From positions 33,069,001-33,133,000 of the forward strand of contig NC_068975.1 in the NCBI RefSeq assembly GCF_016808095.1: 64,000 nt of DNA, written 5' to 3'. The stretch is from Vigna angularis (taxonomy: Eukaryota; Streptophyta; Magnoliopsida; Fabales; Fabaceae). This document shows positions 24,461 to 36,069 of this stretch, piece after piece (the first letter of the stretch is position 1; the number at the start of each line of letters is the position of its first letter). The notes under the pieces are model-generated. The model did not search any database and was not told the DNA's origin. It saw only the letters and a program-made list of their open reading frames with translations. The position numbers and the translations under genes were made by a program.

Positions 24461-24469
24461 TTATATAGG
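24461..24469 (-). promoter_or_regulatory. TATA box of the LARP6 gene
   Basis: The minus strand reads GCCTATATAAGG about 80-90 bp before the start codon at 24380, a usual plant spacing. The transcription start would lie near 24430 (inferred). Confidence 0.55.
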
Positions 24470-24489
24470 CAGAGATACTTGTTTGACAT

Positions 24490-24765
24490 TTCGCTTTGGT
24501 CACCACTATCACCTTGTTCAAATCATGGCTTTATTTTTCTTTTATGAAAAATTAACCATTTTATTTTTCATTTCTTGTAATTTTGCCTCCTATGCTATTT
24601 ATCTAATCATCTATAATTTACTTTTTGTTTTACTTTTTCAATTTCATATTCTTGAATTGATTAACCATTTTCTATACAAAACAGTTATTTATGAAGATTA
24701 AAAAATACTTTTAATATACAATTTTAACAATTATTAAAAATGAAAGTATTTTACAAATATTTTGT

Positions 24766-24813
<48 letters not shown>

Positions 24814-26405
24814 TGCTTTTTAGCTTAATGGAAAAATTACAAATACTCTTATTATATAATTATAATTATATAAAAATTATAAAACTATATTACTTTTATG
24901 ATTATTTTTATTTACATATTTTTTCTAATTTTAATAAAATATATTAATTAATTTTATTATAGTGAATGATTTTTTATTATGTTTTTTATTATTATAATAA
25001 AAAACGAAAAGAAAAACACATAAGTACATGTGTTTCAATTATTGTATAATAACAATTACACAATATTTTTCACTTTTGTTGCTGAATATAATTATTTTTC
25101 CCATATACTAGAGGCATCGTCTTAATTTTCTGTTATTGTTTCAATTCAATTTTATTGGAAAATATTTTTATTTTTATAATATTTTAGTTATAACATTTAA
25201 TAATAATTTGAATTTTTTTCTTAATAATCCTTATTTCCATATATATATATATATATATATATTATTTTATTTTATTTTATTTAAAGAAATATAAAGCATT
25301 TGTAACTTTGCTTGTAGATATAGATGTTTCCAAAGAAAATTAATAAATGGCTTTTAAAGAAACAATTATGTATTTTTCGTTTCACCAAGAAGACTTAATG
25401 AGCCTGTACTAGGGTATTGAGTTTTATTGGATCAAGAAAAAATTAAATTAGTATACTTTTTAAACATTACTCTCAAAGTTAATAAATATAGAAAAAAGAA
25501 TATTTTGTTTCATCACTCGAAAAACCATTATAGACACATTTTTGTATAGTATTTTTTTAAAACAAAAAATTAATAAAAATGACTTTTGGTATAATTTTTA
25601 AATAATTACCATGTAAATTAATTAATACTTGTACTTTTACTTGAAAATATGAATTTCGTGATTTAAATAATAATGATATTGACGAAGATGGAAGCATGAG
25701 GAGGAAAATTCTTCTAATATTACATCTAATTGAAAGATAATTATGAATAGATAATGGAGTTGATTATTAATTTTTTAAAATTTTAGCAGTGAATGTCGAA
25801 TAAAATTATTTAATGTATGAAGATATATTATAGTTTAACTAGGAATGTTATATTCTGAGGCTATCAACAGAGTTGGTTTGATGGATGTGCCAATATTTTA
25901 TTTAGGAAAATATTTTTTAATAATACGGACTAATAAATAATAACACATAAATTATTGTAAAAAAATTATTAAAAAAAAGTTGTTAACATACGTATTATGG
26001 CTTCTCATTATGTTGCTAATGTCCACTTTCATCACACTGCTTTTTGTATTATCAGTCATGCCCTTTGACAGATTGACCATAAAAACTAAGAGAAAATAAG
26101 ATAATATCAGGGGCCTGAAATGTAAATGGCAACTTTTCTACTTAATTTGTTGTCAGCGTAAACAACGTCTTATCTCTTTTACTTCTTATTTTTAGTTCAT
26201 GAAAGAAATCTATATGATAAATTCTATTGGAAATAATGTACTTTGGAAATGGTATGTTCGTATCACATATCACGTGATAAAATGCATTTAGTACTTAGGA
26301 ATATTAGTTTCTAGGAATTTCCTTTTAATTAGTAGTCTCAACCAAGTCTATTGAGAGTTTATATACGTGGATATTTGTAAAGCATATTTTTTTATATTTT
26401 GACTA
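24490..26405. other. AT-rich intergenic region with microsatellites
   Basis: Upstream of LARP6. It contains (TA)n at 24772-24809, (AT)n at 25239-25262 followed by a short (TTTTA)n run to about 25284. No gene or element ends were seen. The open frames over the TA tract are low-complexity artefacts. Confidence 0.6.
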
Positions 26406-26437
26406 AATAGCAAAATGATTTAATGTTTCGGTAGGTT

Positions 26438-27481
26438 TAGAGATGGCAAAAAAATTTGTATTCGCAGGTATTTGCGGATAAAATCCGCTACAGGTATTTA
26501 GTATCTGCGGGTAAGAGGTACTCCCGGGCAGCAGGTAGTGGGTATTTTAATACCCGCTTGTTGACGAGTCAGGTTCGGGTATCACACTATTCGTACCCGC
26601 TACTCGTTAAAAAAATGAAATTACAATTTTATCTTTTAATTTTGTTTTTCTAACTTTTCAATTAGTGTTCAATCTGTTGGGCCCAGCCCAAATCCCTTTT
26701 AGGGTTTTTTTTTTTCAAATCAGAATAAGGATACCTTCTTGGGGTTTCTGTCGCTCCGAACGAACCTGGATGCAGAGTATCAGGAGAACGGACAAAAGGG
26801 TCCTCTATGGGAGGAGATCTCATCCTCGATGAGGAAGCTCGGGAACAATCAAAACACGAAAAGGTGCAAAGAGAAGTGGGAGAACATCAACAAGTAGTTC
26901 AAGAAAGTGAAGGAAAGAAATAACCAGCTGGACACGCTTACAGGGAGAAGAGCAAGGTAGAGGGCGTGGCGACGACGATGAAGCTGGAAAGCACAGTGGC
27001 GCCGCTAATCAGGCGGTCGGAAAGCACGAACAAGATGAAGAAGGTGGTGGTGGTGGGAAATATGAGACAGTGGCGAACAAAACGAGTGGTGGTAGTAGGT
27101 CATAAAGAGTGCAGGGGTTGTCGGAGGAGGTGGTGGTGGCCATTAGGCTGCTTCCCTTTGTTTGAGAAGAACAAACCCTAGTGGTTTCTGATCTAAAAGA
27201 GAGTAAATGGGCCAACCCATCAATTTTTTTTCATATGTTCTTATCTGCTTATTATTTTTATTATTTCCTATTCTTGCTTCCTACACCTTAGCTTGGATAA
27301 TAATGCACAAACTGTTAAAAACGGGTATCCAACGGGTATCCGCGGGTAATGAAAAATCAGCGGGTTTTTTTTATGCGGGTATACGGCGGGTAGCAGGGCG
27401 GGTAACAGGTACAATTTTTATATGCGGGTCGGGTTCGGGTATCACTCTATCTGTGCCCGACCCGACCCGTTGTCATCCTTA
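26438..27481. mobile_element. hAT-like non-autonomous element carrying a gene fragment
   Basis: Termini TAGAGATGGCAA and, read inward from the other end, TAAGGATGACAA form a short imperfect inverted repeat. An exact 8-bp direct repeat GGTAGGTT (26430-26437 and 27482-27489) flanks it, which is the hAT hallmark. The outer 150-200 bp on each side are made of GGGTA/GCGGGTA-rich repeats. The middle holds a piece of a trihelix transcription-factor gene (separate entry). No transposase is present. It inserted into the left arm of the Mutator-like element at 26417-28186 and is therefore the younger of the two. Confidence 0.85.
26762..26962 (+). pseudogene. Trihelix (GT-2-like) transcription factor fragment inside the hAT-like element
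   Basis: Reading from about 26764 gives NLDAEYQENGQKGPLWEEIS, then SSMRKLG, KRCKEKWENINK, a stop, and FKKVKER. This is the second trihelix DNA-binding domain of GT-2-like factors, which bind GT elements in promoters. A TAG replaces the expected Tyr codon in the usual KWENINKYFKKVK motif. A little downstream QLDTL is followed by a one-base loss before the REKSKVE-like segment, and the usual CPYFH block between them is missing. It is a truncated, inactivated copy taken from a chromosomal gene. The GC-rich GA/GGT stretch after it (to about 27160) may come from the same donor gene, but I cannot show that. Confidence 0.8.
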
Positions 27482-28199
27482 GGTAGGTTCCTATTTTTAT
27501 CTAGAATCTCAAATAGGTCTCCTTCTTTTTCGGCGTCTCAATTGGGTCCTTATTTTTGTAAAACTGAAACAAATAGAGGCTTGCCGTCAAATTGGACAAA
27601 TGTCGTTTAGGAGACCCTGACATGACATGTTGACAATATACTTTTAATTGACGTGGCAGTAAAAATCTGATTGTGAAGTAAAAACTTAGTGGTCGGCTTG
27701 GTGATCAACCGACCTGGTGGTCGGTCGGCCTGGTAGTATCAGGAGACCGTACGATATAGAAAGGATTCTTTAAAAGCTTAAATAATGAGAACATTTATAT
27801 ACTAATTCTCATAGCATTCCATGGGTAGTAAACTACTAAACAAGTCATATGTTACTACTATAACAAGTCATAAATCTTCATTGAATTGGCTTCGCATATA
27901 CCAATTCTCATAAATCTTCATTGAACTGACACCACTAAGACGACCACCCATCAGGCCGACCGACCACCAGGTTTTTACTTCATAATCAGGTTTTTACTGT
28001 CACGTCAATTAAAAGTATATTGTCAGCATGCTACGTTAGGGCCTCCTAAACAACATTTGTCCAATTTGATGACAAGTCTCTATTTGTTTCAATTTTACAA
28101 AAATAAGGATCCAATTGAGACACAAAAAAGAAGGAGACTTGTTTGAAATTCTGGACAAAAATAGGGACCTACTGAAACATTAAACCTAACAAAATATTT

Positions 28200-29560
28200 A
28201 CAGTTTTTAAACTCTTTCTGTACAATATTTTGTTATATTTTTCTCTAAGTATCCAATCATTAATTCATCGTGTTATTAAAGCATATTCAATCCTACAAAC
28301 ATCACATGCTACATGTATAGTTTTAGACATGAAAGATGTATGCTAAGATAGTAAGTTATTTTTGAATATGACTAGAACTCTCCACAAGAGTAAGACATTT
28401 ATCCTTGAGCTAGTTTTTTTATTGAGTTATTTCCAATTTATCTCTCACATGTTATCAAAATACTCACTTTAATATGTGTTGTCAAAGTTCAATTGTATTA
28501 CATTTTATGATCACTCTTGGTGCTCAATCCTGTTCAAATGCACCTAAAATGCTAAAATAATTCAATGATATGTTTAAATATGAACTATTTTATAATTTTT
28601 TGCAGGTAAAAAAAACATTAACATTATATAAAAACAACTCAAAGTGAACTAGATTTGTCATATAACCAACATTATCAAGGAGTAATCATTTAATAGATTT
28701 ATGAATGTTATCAACCCAACCTCAACTAGCATCAACTCAACAACTCGTTTAACAATTTAGAAAGTTCAATTTTGACGGGAAGCCTAACAACTTAGCGAGT
28801 TAGGTTATAAAAGTCAATCCGACTCAAATAGCCCGGATCACCATGTTTTTAAGTAGGTTAGCCGAATCCAATCTATTTTTTACATACCAAACTCAAACCG
28901 AAAAACCGACTCAAACAGTCCAGATCGCCATGTTTTGCCACCTTAACTTCTATCTTTATTTTTTAATTTGAATATCCTAAAAAACAATAATGTTTATTAG
29001 TATTATTAATTTATTTTAAAAGTGTAACCTACTTAATACTAATAAAAACTTAATATTCAAATGAAATTTGAACCAATTGTTTTTAACCAAACTTGTCTTT
29101 TATATTAATTTTATAAAATAATTAACATTCGTTTTTTTTTACTAATAGGTTGGATGGATAAAGTTTTCCAATACATTTTCGATACATGTTCTATTGGCTG
29201 GAATTAATCTAAACGGACCTTACTTACTAACCCATTTCACCATCTTTAAATAAGTGGAGGGATAAATCATATCTTCATATTTTTTTTATTCAAATGTCAA
29301 ACTTTAGTCACACCCCAAAAAGACATTAGAAATAATATCTAAGAAAAAGTGTTGGCCAGCTAAGACACAGCTAATAAAAGCACGAATGAGAGAGCCAAGA
29401 AGACATTTCCATTTTTCGTAGCATGAACTATATAAAAACCATATAAACTTAAGGCCAGTTCACATACAACATTGTTGAGATGCAGAATGGGACCGTTACC
29501 CACATCCTCAACCCAAAGTAACCTACTCTGCATGGTTGCAATAAATAAAGCAAAAAGAAA
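28200..29560. other. Intergenic region with a hAT-like relic at about 28700-28945
   Basis: AT-rich region. From about 28700 to 28945 there is 'caactcgtttaac', 'gcgagttaggtta' and 'gatcgccatgttttgcca', which resembles the hAT-like family at 41064-41654 but is too diverged for ends to be fixed. The remainder shows no feature; 29300-29567 is the likely 3' untranslated region of the DUF642 gene. Confidence 0.35.
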
Positions 29561-29567
29561 AAACCTT

Positions 29568-32500
29568 TTACACAAGAACCAAAGCAAGACCCAAAACCGC
29601 AAGCCCAAGCCTGAATAAGGAAAACCCACGACGCCCGTCGGAGTTAGAAAACCAGACCCTGACATCATCGACCACAGGCCCACAGAGAGAAGTCATGTCA
29701 TCACTTCTGGTGTTGTAGTATATGCTGTAAAAGGCGATTCTTGTCCTCTCGGCCTTGGCAGTGAAATTCAGGTTAGCAGTTTGGAAGGTAGAGTTGGAAT
29801 TGGGAGTGTAGTGAACGTTCTGAGCCTGGTCACCGGCAAAGGCCATCACAGCAAGCGGCTCCTTGCATTTGTCATCAGCATGTCCCAATGAGAAGGTCAA
29901 GCTGTAGGGTTTGTCAGGTTTGGTCTCAACCATTTGGGAAATGATGCCTTCCTTTCCGGAGAGCAACTCGACGGCTCTTCTGCCTTGTGGAACAGAGTAA
30001 TGATCGGAATCTATGAAGCGGACGGCACGGTTCGATTCCACTATCCAACCGGGTAGCGAGGAGGTTTCTTCATCCAAATTTGTGGGAAGCAACACACCCA
30101 GTGAAGTATTGGTAAACATCCATGGCCCCTCTTCAAAGTCGCCATTGATCACTGCGTTTTCTGCAAATCTCAACACAACAGCGCCGACATTATTATCACG
30201 TGAAAGAAAAAATTGGTGATTGATTTAATATTTGCGTATGTATATATACCTTTGGGGGATTTGGGGGTGAAAAGCTTTTTGATGGCAATGTTGTCAATGA
30301 TGGGGCCACAAGTGGGGTCATCCTCCATTCCGGGATTCTTAAACACTAACCTAAAAGTGTCTTCCTCCGCGTTGAAAGAAACGGCGTAAGGGTTCCAACC
30401 CTGGACGTTGTAAAGTGTCTGGAGGTCTATGGTTTGCGATGCAGACGCAACCGACACGTTGATGGACTCCAACTGGGCGCACGTGCGAGCCGCACAAAAG
30501 GTGACTGAGTAAATGGAACCTTTCTCCACCGTTACTTCCTGGCTGATCTCAGCGTCATTGCCTAGCCTCACCGCGTGTCTACCCTGCGGTACGATGAGGA
30601 TCATCCCACCCTGTTTTTGCCCTGACTCCACTAGCTCAACGGTGCCGTTTGACTTCCAGTTAGGTACTTCGCTGGGTCCCTCCACTATCGCCTCGTTCGG
30701 GAACCCATTTGATGGTGTAGCCTCGAAATCTCCATTCGCCACTAGCCCTGCATGCATAATACATTTCACTTTATTTTTCTTTTTCCTCTCACCACTGTTT
30801 TCCATTTTATAAACATATTATCTTTTGGATCCACAATTTATATTAGAACACGTCTAAATTGCATATTATAATCTTAATTGCATTTTTCAACCGTTTAAAT
30901 TTGTATTTCCATTTTCGGTGCTGAAAATTTAAGTTTCTTTAAATCTAAAATGTTACATCAAGCTAGTGTTTCTGGTTTTTTTCTTATACAATAATAATCA
31001 AATATTGGAGTTATAGTGTTGGCCTTATATCTATTATCACTCGCGAGTGAGTTATAAAGTTGGTTTTTCGTTTAAAATTATTAACAAAAAATCAACTGGT
31101 ATGTTTGTGTAAAGTTTAATTTGAAGAAAAAAAATATGCATTTTGTGGATAACAAATATTGATTTCATTTTAAAAAACGGACATAAAAAATAATGAAAAT
31201 AACAGAAGTATAAGTACTTATGCTATATTTTAAAAATAAGATATAAAATAAAAATAATCTCACGTTTTAATAACGTTTTTTTATTCATTTTAAGCTAAAA
31301 ATAAAAAAGAATTACTTTCTTACATTAACAACAAAACTCATCTAAACCAATCCTATCACCCACTGGTCGGTTCTTAAGTCCTATCTAACATATTTCCAAA
31401 ATGGAAATTACCATATGGTAACAATCAACTGCGTTGAAAAGTTAAAAGGGACGGGCACACGATGTTATGGTATACATATCTTTTATAACTATTGGTACAT
31501 TGATTCGATGTTTTTTACTGCTTCCAACATGTACTGATGCTTTCTGAATATAGCTTTGAAAAGAATTTCCCCTTAGATTTACTCTTCTTTAGTTAAAAAA
31601 AATAAAATTGTCTGAGAAGTTATTAAAATTTACTATTGTTGGGTATTAAAAGAAACAACCCTTTTAATGATTTGTGCAATCTTTTCGCTTAAGCTAAGGT
31701 TCAAGTTGAGTTAATGCCAATATCATTCTTAATACTTACAAAAATAACATAAAAAAAAGTAACGTTAAAAGCTTAATTCATGGGACCCAAAACAGATTAT
31801 ACCTCAGCAAGATTACATTTCAAATTCAAATAAATCGAGGTTCCTCCAAAATCAATCCTAGCATCATTCGTTTTCCTTAACAACTTTATAAAAAGATTGA
31901 AAACCTATCCCGCCCCCTTCTTATCACTCTCTGAGACATGGCACAGTAGACGAAAAGTAGCGTTATCATTAAGTACGTTTAAGTGGTAAAGTGAAAAAAT
32001 ATTTAAATAAAGAACATCCAAACAATAGCATAAGCCATGGCCCATTCGTGTTTGAAGCAAGCAAAGCATCAAGCATAACATAAGCATAATTTATTTTAAG
32101 GTGATAAAAAGCAATTGCGATTAGTATGGTATGGGGCCACATATTGCTCTCAAGGCATTTTCAACAGGTAAGAGCCGGATTGTCAAAGTGTATTCAAAAG
32201 CACATGCTCCCACCCCATCCCACAGGTAATTCCAAGTTCCAACCAAACGCAATGCAATGAAATGCAAATTAAGATTTATGTTGAGCTAGAATGTAACAAG
32301 TATCTGCGTCGTTTCGCAGTGATTGCAACTTACCCATACCATACTTTCCAATTTATATCTGGTCCCGTCCCTGCATTTATGTTTTTCACAACAATAGCAC
32401 CAACTCAAATATAAAAACACAATAGGCTCTCACTATAATAAGGATTGCCTCATCAAAGAATGGACCTCAAGAATGTGAAAGCCCACATCAGAACAACAAA

Positions 32501-34523
32501 AGAAGGGGAAAACTTTCAAAAATGCCAACTTGCGAAGTAGCTTAGAAGCACACAATGACTCAAATAGTAACAAAAAAATGGATGAGAATAAGCTACCACT
32601 CAAAAGGGTCTCAAAATGAGTAAGTATGACAACTAGCCATGGGGACGAGGAGGTTGAAGGCAGCAAAAACGACAGAAAACGATGTTGACATGGAACAAAT
32701 TGATGTATGGTCCCATCGAAAAGTTATATCATATAATCGTTATAATCATTTCTTTATGACCTCCATCAAATTCTATAAGGAACACGTTCAATCTTTGTGA
32801 TTTACAAAAATATCAGACACTTAACAAGTAATTGAATCCAGTTGAAAGCTTAAGCAGTAGCAGGGGCGTGTGGGTCCTAACGCATGCTGCCACTCACTAT
32901 AGGCTCCGCAATCCTTTCACTCTGACCAAAGGGGTACGAAAAAAAGCAGTTCTATTTCTTACTGTGTCTTTTATTATTTAACTTAGCATGGGAATGATGG
33001 AAGATAGCGACCTACACGACAATAATAGAAGTAAAAGTAATTTTGTCGGTAGCGTCCTTTACGGAAAGGTCCTTGCACTTTGGTCAAGATTGGAGGAAAA
33101 AAGCGTGTATTGGGAGGCGGAAACAATGTGTCAATTCGGTCATTTCGCATCCCTAGGCCAACAACAACCATTAGTAAAACCTCTCACTCTTCGGACCCAA
33201 CTTCTTCTTTAGTCCATCTCTACTACGCTGGTCATCATTTTCCTTCTCCAACTATAACAAAACACTACCTAGTTTCATCTTATATTTTTTAGGTACCTTT
33301 TTCTATTTGCAATGCTAGTTTTCGGTCTTACATGCTACTATGCGTCCATAATTGAACGATGTGATGTTTTGCGGTGGATTTAGATATCTATATATCACAA
33401 TACCAGCTTGTACCCCCTGCCCCAAAAAGGATCGTAAGCAATCAAGACTTTTTATTTGGTACTATAGAGTCGGTTCTTGTAATTTAATAAGCTTAAATGT
33501 TACCTAATCTTCACTTCATTACTATATCCATCAGATCCCTATCACCAATCATACAATGCTCAACTAAAAGAAACACCAAGATAAAGGATTAAAGCGGTTT
33601 TAATAAAAGTTTTAAGTTTGTATTTGAAAAATACTTTCTTTTCTGGTATCTGTAGTTTAAAGACTATGTATTAGAAGCATATAACACCTTAGCTTTCAGA
33701 ACACCCAATGCAATATTTTGCCGTCAAAGTTTTTCTTTTGTTACATTCCATCATTGGGTATAACTTTAACTAACATTCCTGCCATCACGGACTGTAGAGA
33801 AAGATTAGTAGGGATATGACTCAAAAGTAGAAGCTCCCTTTAGAAAATGAAAAATGAAATTAAAATAAGATTGGTCATAAAAGTGATGATAGCTAGCAAG
33901 AAAAAACAACTTGTCACAACAAAGAGGAAGGTGGGCCTTCGGTGTTGAAAATCATGACCGTAGTAATGTGAACATTAAGTTCACTTCACTTAGATGTGAA
34001 ACACCTTAAACACAGTACAGCCATGCTAAGTTATTGAAGTTGCAAACATGTTAAACACAAGGGAATCTGTTCCTAAGTTTGAATCAACAGATTCACTCTC
34101 CTCTTTCTATAACTGGCACATTCTTAATGTTGAACTCCAGAACATAAAAACGGTAACAGAATTACCGACGAAAACAACACCCAGAAATTGCCCCACCCCG
34201 ACCCATAAAGCATCATACAGCAATTACAAACATTTCATCTTCGTAGCACGCATTGGGAAGGTAACTACAAACCCACCAAAACCATAGAGAAGTTTACACT
34301 AAATGAAGAATATCTATACCAAACAACAATTGCAAAAGCAGCTAGCGAAATATCAGATCTCGGGTCATGAAGAAGAGGAAAAGTTGAAAAGTAGCAGAAG
34401 TGAAAGTGAGGTAGGAGGAAGAGGGACATTACCATCTTCTGCGAAGGTTGTGAGAGGCAAGTGGGGAAGGGTTAGAAGTGCGAAGATGGAGACCCATTTC
34501 ATTCTTGTGGAGCTCCGAGCCAT
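29568..34523 (-). CDS. Secreted DUF642 cell-wall protein
   Basis: Three exons: 34523-34433, 30747-30250, 30160-29568; 393 aa, the usual length. Plant DUF642 proteins (the BIIDXI family) sit in the cell wall and have been linked to pectin methylesterase regulation. Exon 1 encodes a signal peptide: MARSS, a basic stretch, a leucine-rich core, then TTFAEDG. It joins exon 2 in phase as DG|LVANGDFE. Exon 2 holds the first DUF642 repeat (GDFE; VPQGRHAVRLGN; CGPIIDNIAI). Exon 3 holds the second (NGDFEEGPWMF; VPQGRRAVELLSG; CGPVVDDVRVWF). The C-terminus is a hydrophobic tail of about 20 residues after SNSDG, which suggests a GPI-anchor signal (inference). Intron 1 is 3685 bp, much larger than the others. 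A frame reading MENSGERKKK into exon 2 (from 30805) is intron sequence, since a clean acceptor TGCAG precedes GLVANGDFE. Confidence 0.93.
30748..34432 (-). other. Large first intron of the DUF642 gene
   Basis: A 3.7-kb intron with GT donor at 34432-34431 and AG acceptor at 30749-30748. It contains no coding similarity I recognise. Frames of 60-79 codons at 31905-32087, 32433-32666, 32983-33292 and 34048-34287 have no domains and lie inside the intron. Long first introns in plants can carry expression-enhancing signals, but nothing here proves that. Confidence 0.7.
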
Positions 34524-34621
34524 GTATCTGCACGCCCAGAAAAATTCTTTCTTTTCTCTCTCCGATACGTGTAGAGGGTACTACCACTCTGTTTTTTTGA
34601 GAAGTGCAAGGCAGAGTGTGT

Positions 34622-34631
34622 CTTTATATCC
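34622..34631 (-). promoter_or_regulatory. TATA box of the DUF642 gene
   Basis: The minus strand reads TTGGATATAAAGAC about 100 bp upstream of the start codon at 34523. It supports the choice of exon 1 far from the rest of the gene. Confidence 0.5.
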
Positions 34632-34639
34632 AAGATTCT

Positions 34640-35655
34640 CAACAGTAACAAGGTCCACTTTTTTTCCTTTTTGCTTAGGTTAAAACTAGTACTTTATTAA
34701 AATAAAGTTTCTTTTAATAATTATTGGTACTGTATTTCAGATAAATTTCTTCTCATCTGCAGTGTGAACACGACTTTGGTTTTTTTTTCTTGCTCTCTGA
34801 ATTTAGGTAATGGTGTTGTTATAGAATGTTATTTATTAAGTTGCGTGGGTAAAATAGTATATATTTTATTTTATGTAGGGTACAGGGTGTATTTTTTACG
34901 GGTTCTGAGACCCCGGTCTCCGGTGGGAACCTTAATTTCCACCGCCGTATGACGCCACACGACGATATTTATGTGTAAGTATATATTTGGTACATACAGT
35001 GTTCATACTATCGTATATCCCGTGAGTTTATTATAATTATAATAATGACAAATATTCTAAACAATACGATTTTGGGTGAAAAAGTTTGTCTTGAGAAAGA
35101 GTAAAATAAAAATAAACAAATATAATAACAAATAAATATATACATATATATTGTTTGCATAAATAGAATATAAAAGAAATGAAAAAAAAAAATCTCACTT
35201 CGTGTTTATCCAGATGGAAAAAGAGACAAAAGAGAATTTTATAAATACATGTGAAAAAAAGCAAATATGTTTTTTTCCTATAGGTATAGGTATTCTGCTG
35301 TATCTCGTGATTGCGGCTTTTGATATGATATGTCACGATGATTGGTGATTTATTATGAAGCTACTTCACCATTTTGAGACTTTTCAGAAATTAAAATTTC
35401 GAGAAGATAATCCATTCATACAAGTCAATTATTCATATAATTGTTTATATATATATATATATATATATATTAGAACTTCAACCATTTGCATCGAGGTAAT
35501 AAAATAAAATATGATTTTGTTACGTGGTCATTGGTTGAATAAAAGGAAATGAGAACCATTTTGTAAATTTTTCAAATTGATAGCTTTTTAAAATAATAGT
35601 GATTTCAACTGCTCTAAAATACAACAATTTCTTAAATATTACACTAACTATATGT
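34640..35655. other. Intergenic region, upstream of DUF642
   Basis: It contains a GC-rich stretch with a short palindrome (GAGACCCCGGTCTC) at about 34908-34922 and an (AT)n microsatellite at 35446-35471. No gene seen. Confidence 0.5.
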
Positions 35656-35659
35656 TAAT

Positions 35660-36065
35660 ATTGATATTGTACCATATGGACCGGACGATCCAAAGAAGAC
35701 CACACAAGATCAGCTTAACTGGACGGTGACAAAATAATCGTTCGATAGGTTATTTGGGTCATTGAAACCGTGATCAATGTAAACAGTTATTAGAACTATT
35801 GAGTTAAAATTAGGTCGTGATTAATTTTTCACTAATCCCAAACTCATGACAAAAATTATAAATACAGGTTAAAGGTAAGTGATAGCAACTGAACATTTAT
35901 TATTATTCTATTAAATTGCCGAACGGTTCACACAGTGACGTCAGCATCGGAAGATCTTTGACAGATTTTCTCCCAAATGAAAGAGCAAGACAACGGAGCT
36001 TTGAGCGAGACCAAACGACAAGAAAGCAAAATTGTAAAAGAGTTTAGTGATTCAGTCCCATAATC
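35660..36065 (+). mobile_element. LTR relic (ACCGGACG-type family)
   Basis: The sequence begins near 'ggaccggacgatcc' and has a promoter-like 'aattataaatacagg' at about 35855. It continues through 'gccgaacggttcacac' and 'tcagcatcggaagatctttgacag'. The order and several blocks match 51905-52225 ('gattaa', 'aatccaaagcccacaaccaaaactataaatac', 'ccggacgga'). This looks like the U3-R part of an LTR shared by the two sites. Ends and target duplication could not be fixed. Confidence 0.45.
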
Positions 36066-36069
36066 AAAA

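Larger units (their letters stand above)
26417..28186. mobile_element. Mutator-like foldback element interrupted by a nested hAT-like insertion
   Basis: The left arm (26417-26437 plus 27490 to about 27715) and the right arm (about 27960-28186) are near-complementary over more than 200 bp. Shared blocks are TTTAATGTTTCGGTAGG, 'tcaattgggtccttatttttg' and 'gacaatatacttttaattgacgtg'. The flanks TAGCAAAAT (26408-26416) and TAACAAAAT (28187-28195) agree in 8 of 9 bases, as expected for the 9-bp target duplication of Mutator-like elements. There is no transposase. Without the nested insertion the element is about 0.7 kb, so it is non-autonomous. Confidence 0.75.

Noticed and set aside
24762..24947. 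Open frame of alternating Tyr-Ile
   Set aside because: Translation of a TA microsatellite.
30005..30045. GGTTCGATTCC, a tRNA B-box-like string
   Set aside because: It lies within exon 3 of the DUF642 gene, and no A box or cloverleaf can be drawn around it.
30170..30805. DUF642 protein starting at MENSGERKKK
   Set aside because: The first 20 or so residues are intron. A clean acceptor lies before GLVANGDFE, and the real exon 1 with signal peptide is at 34433-34523.
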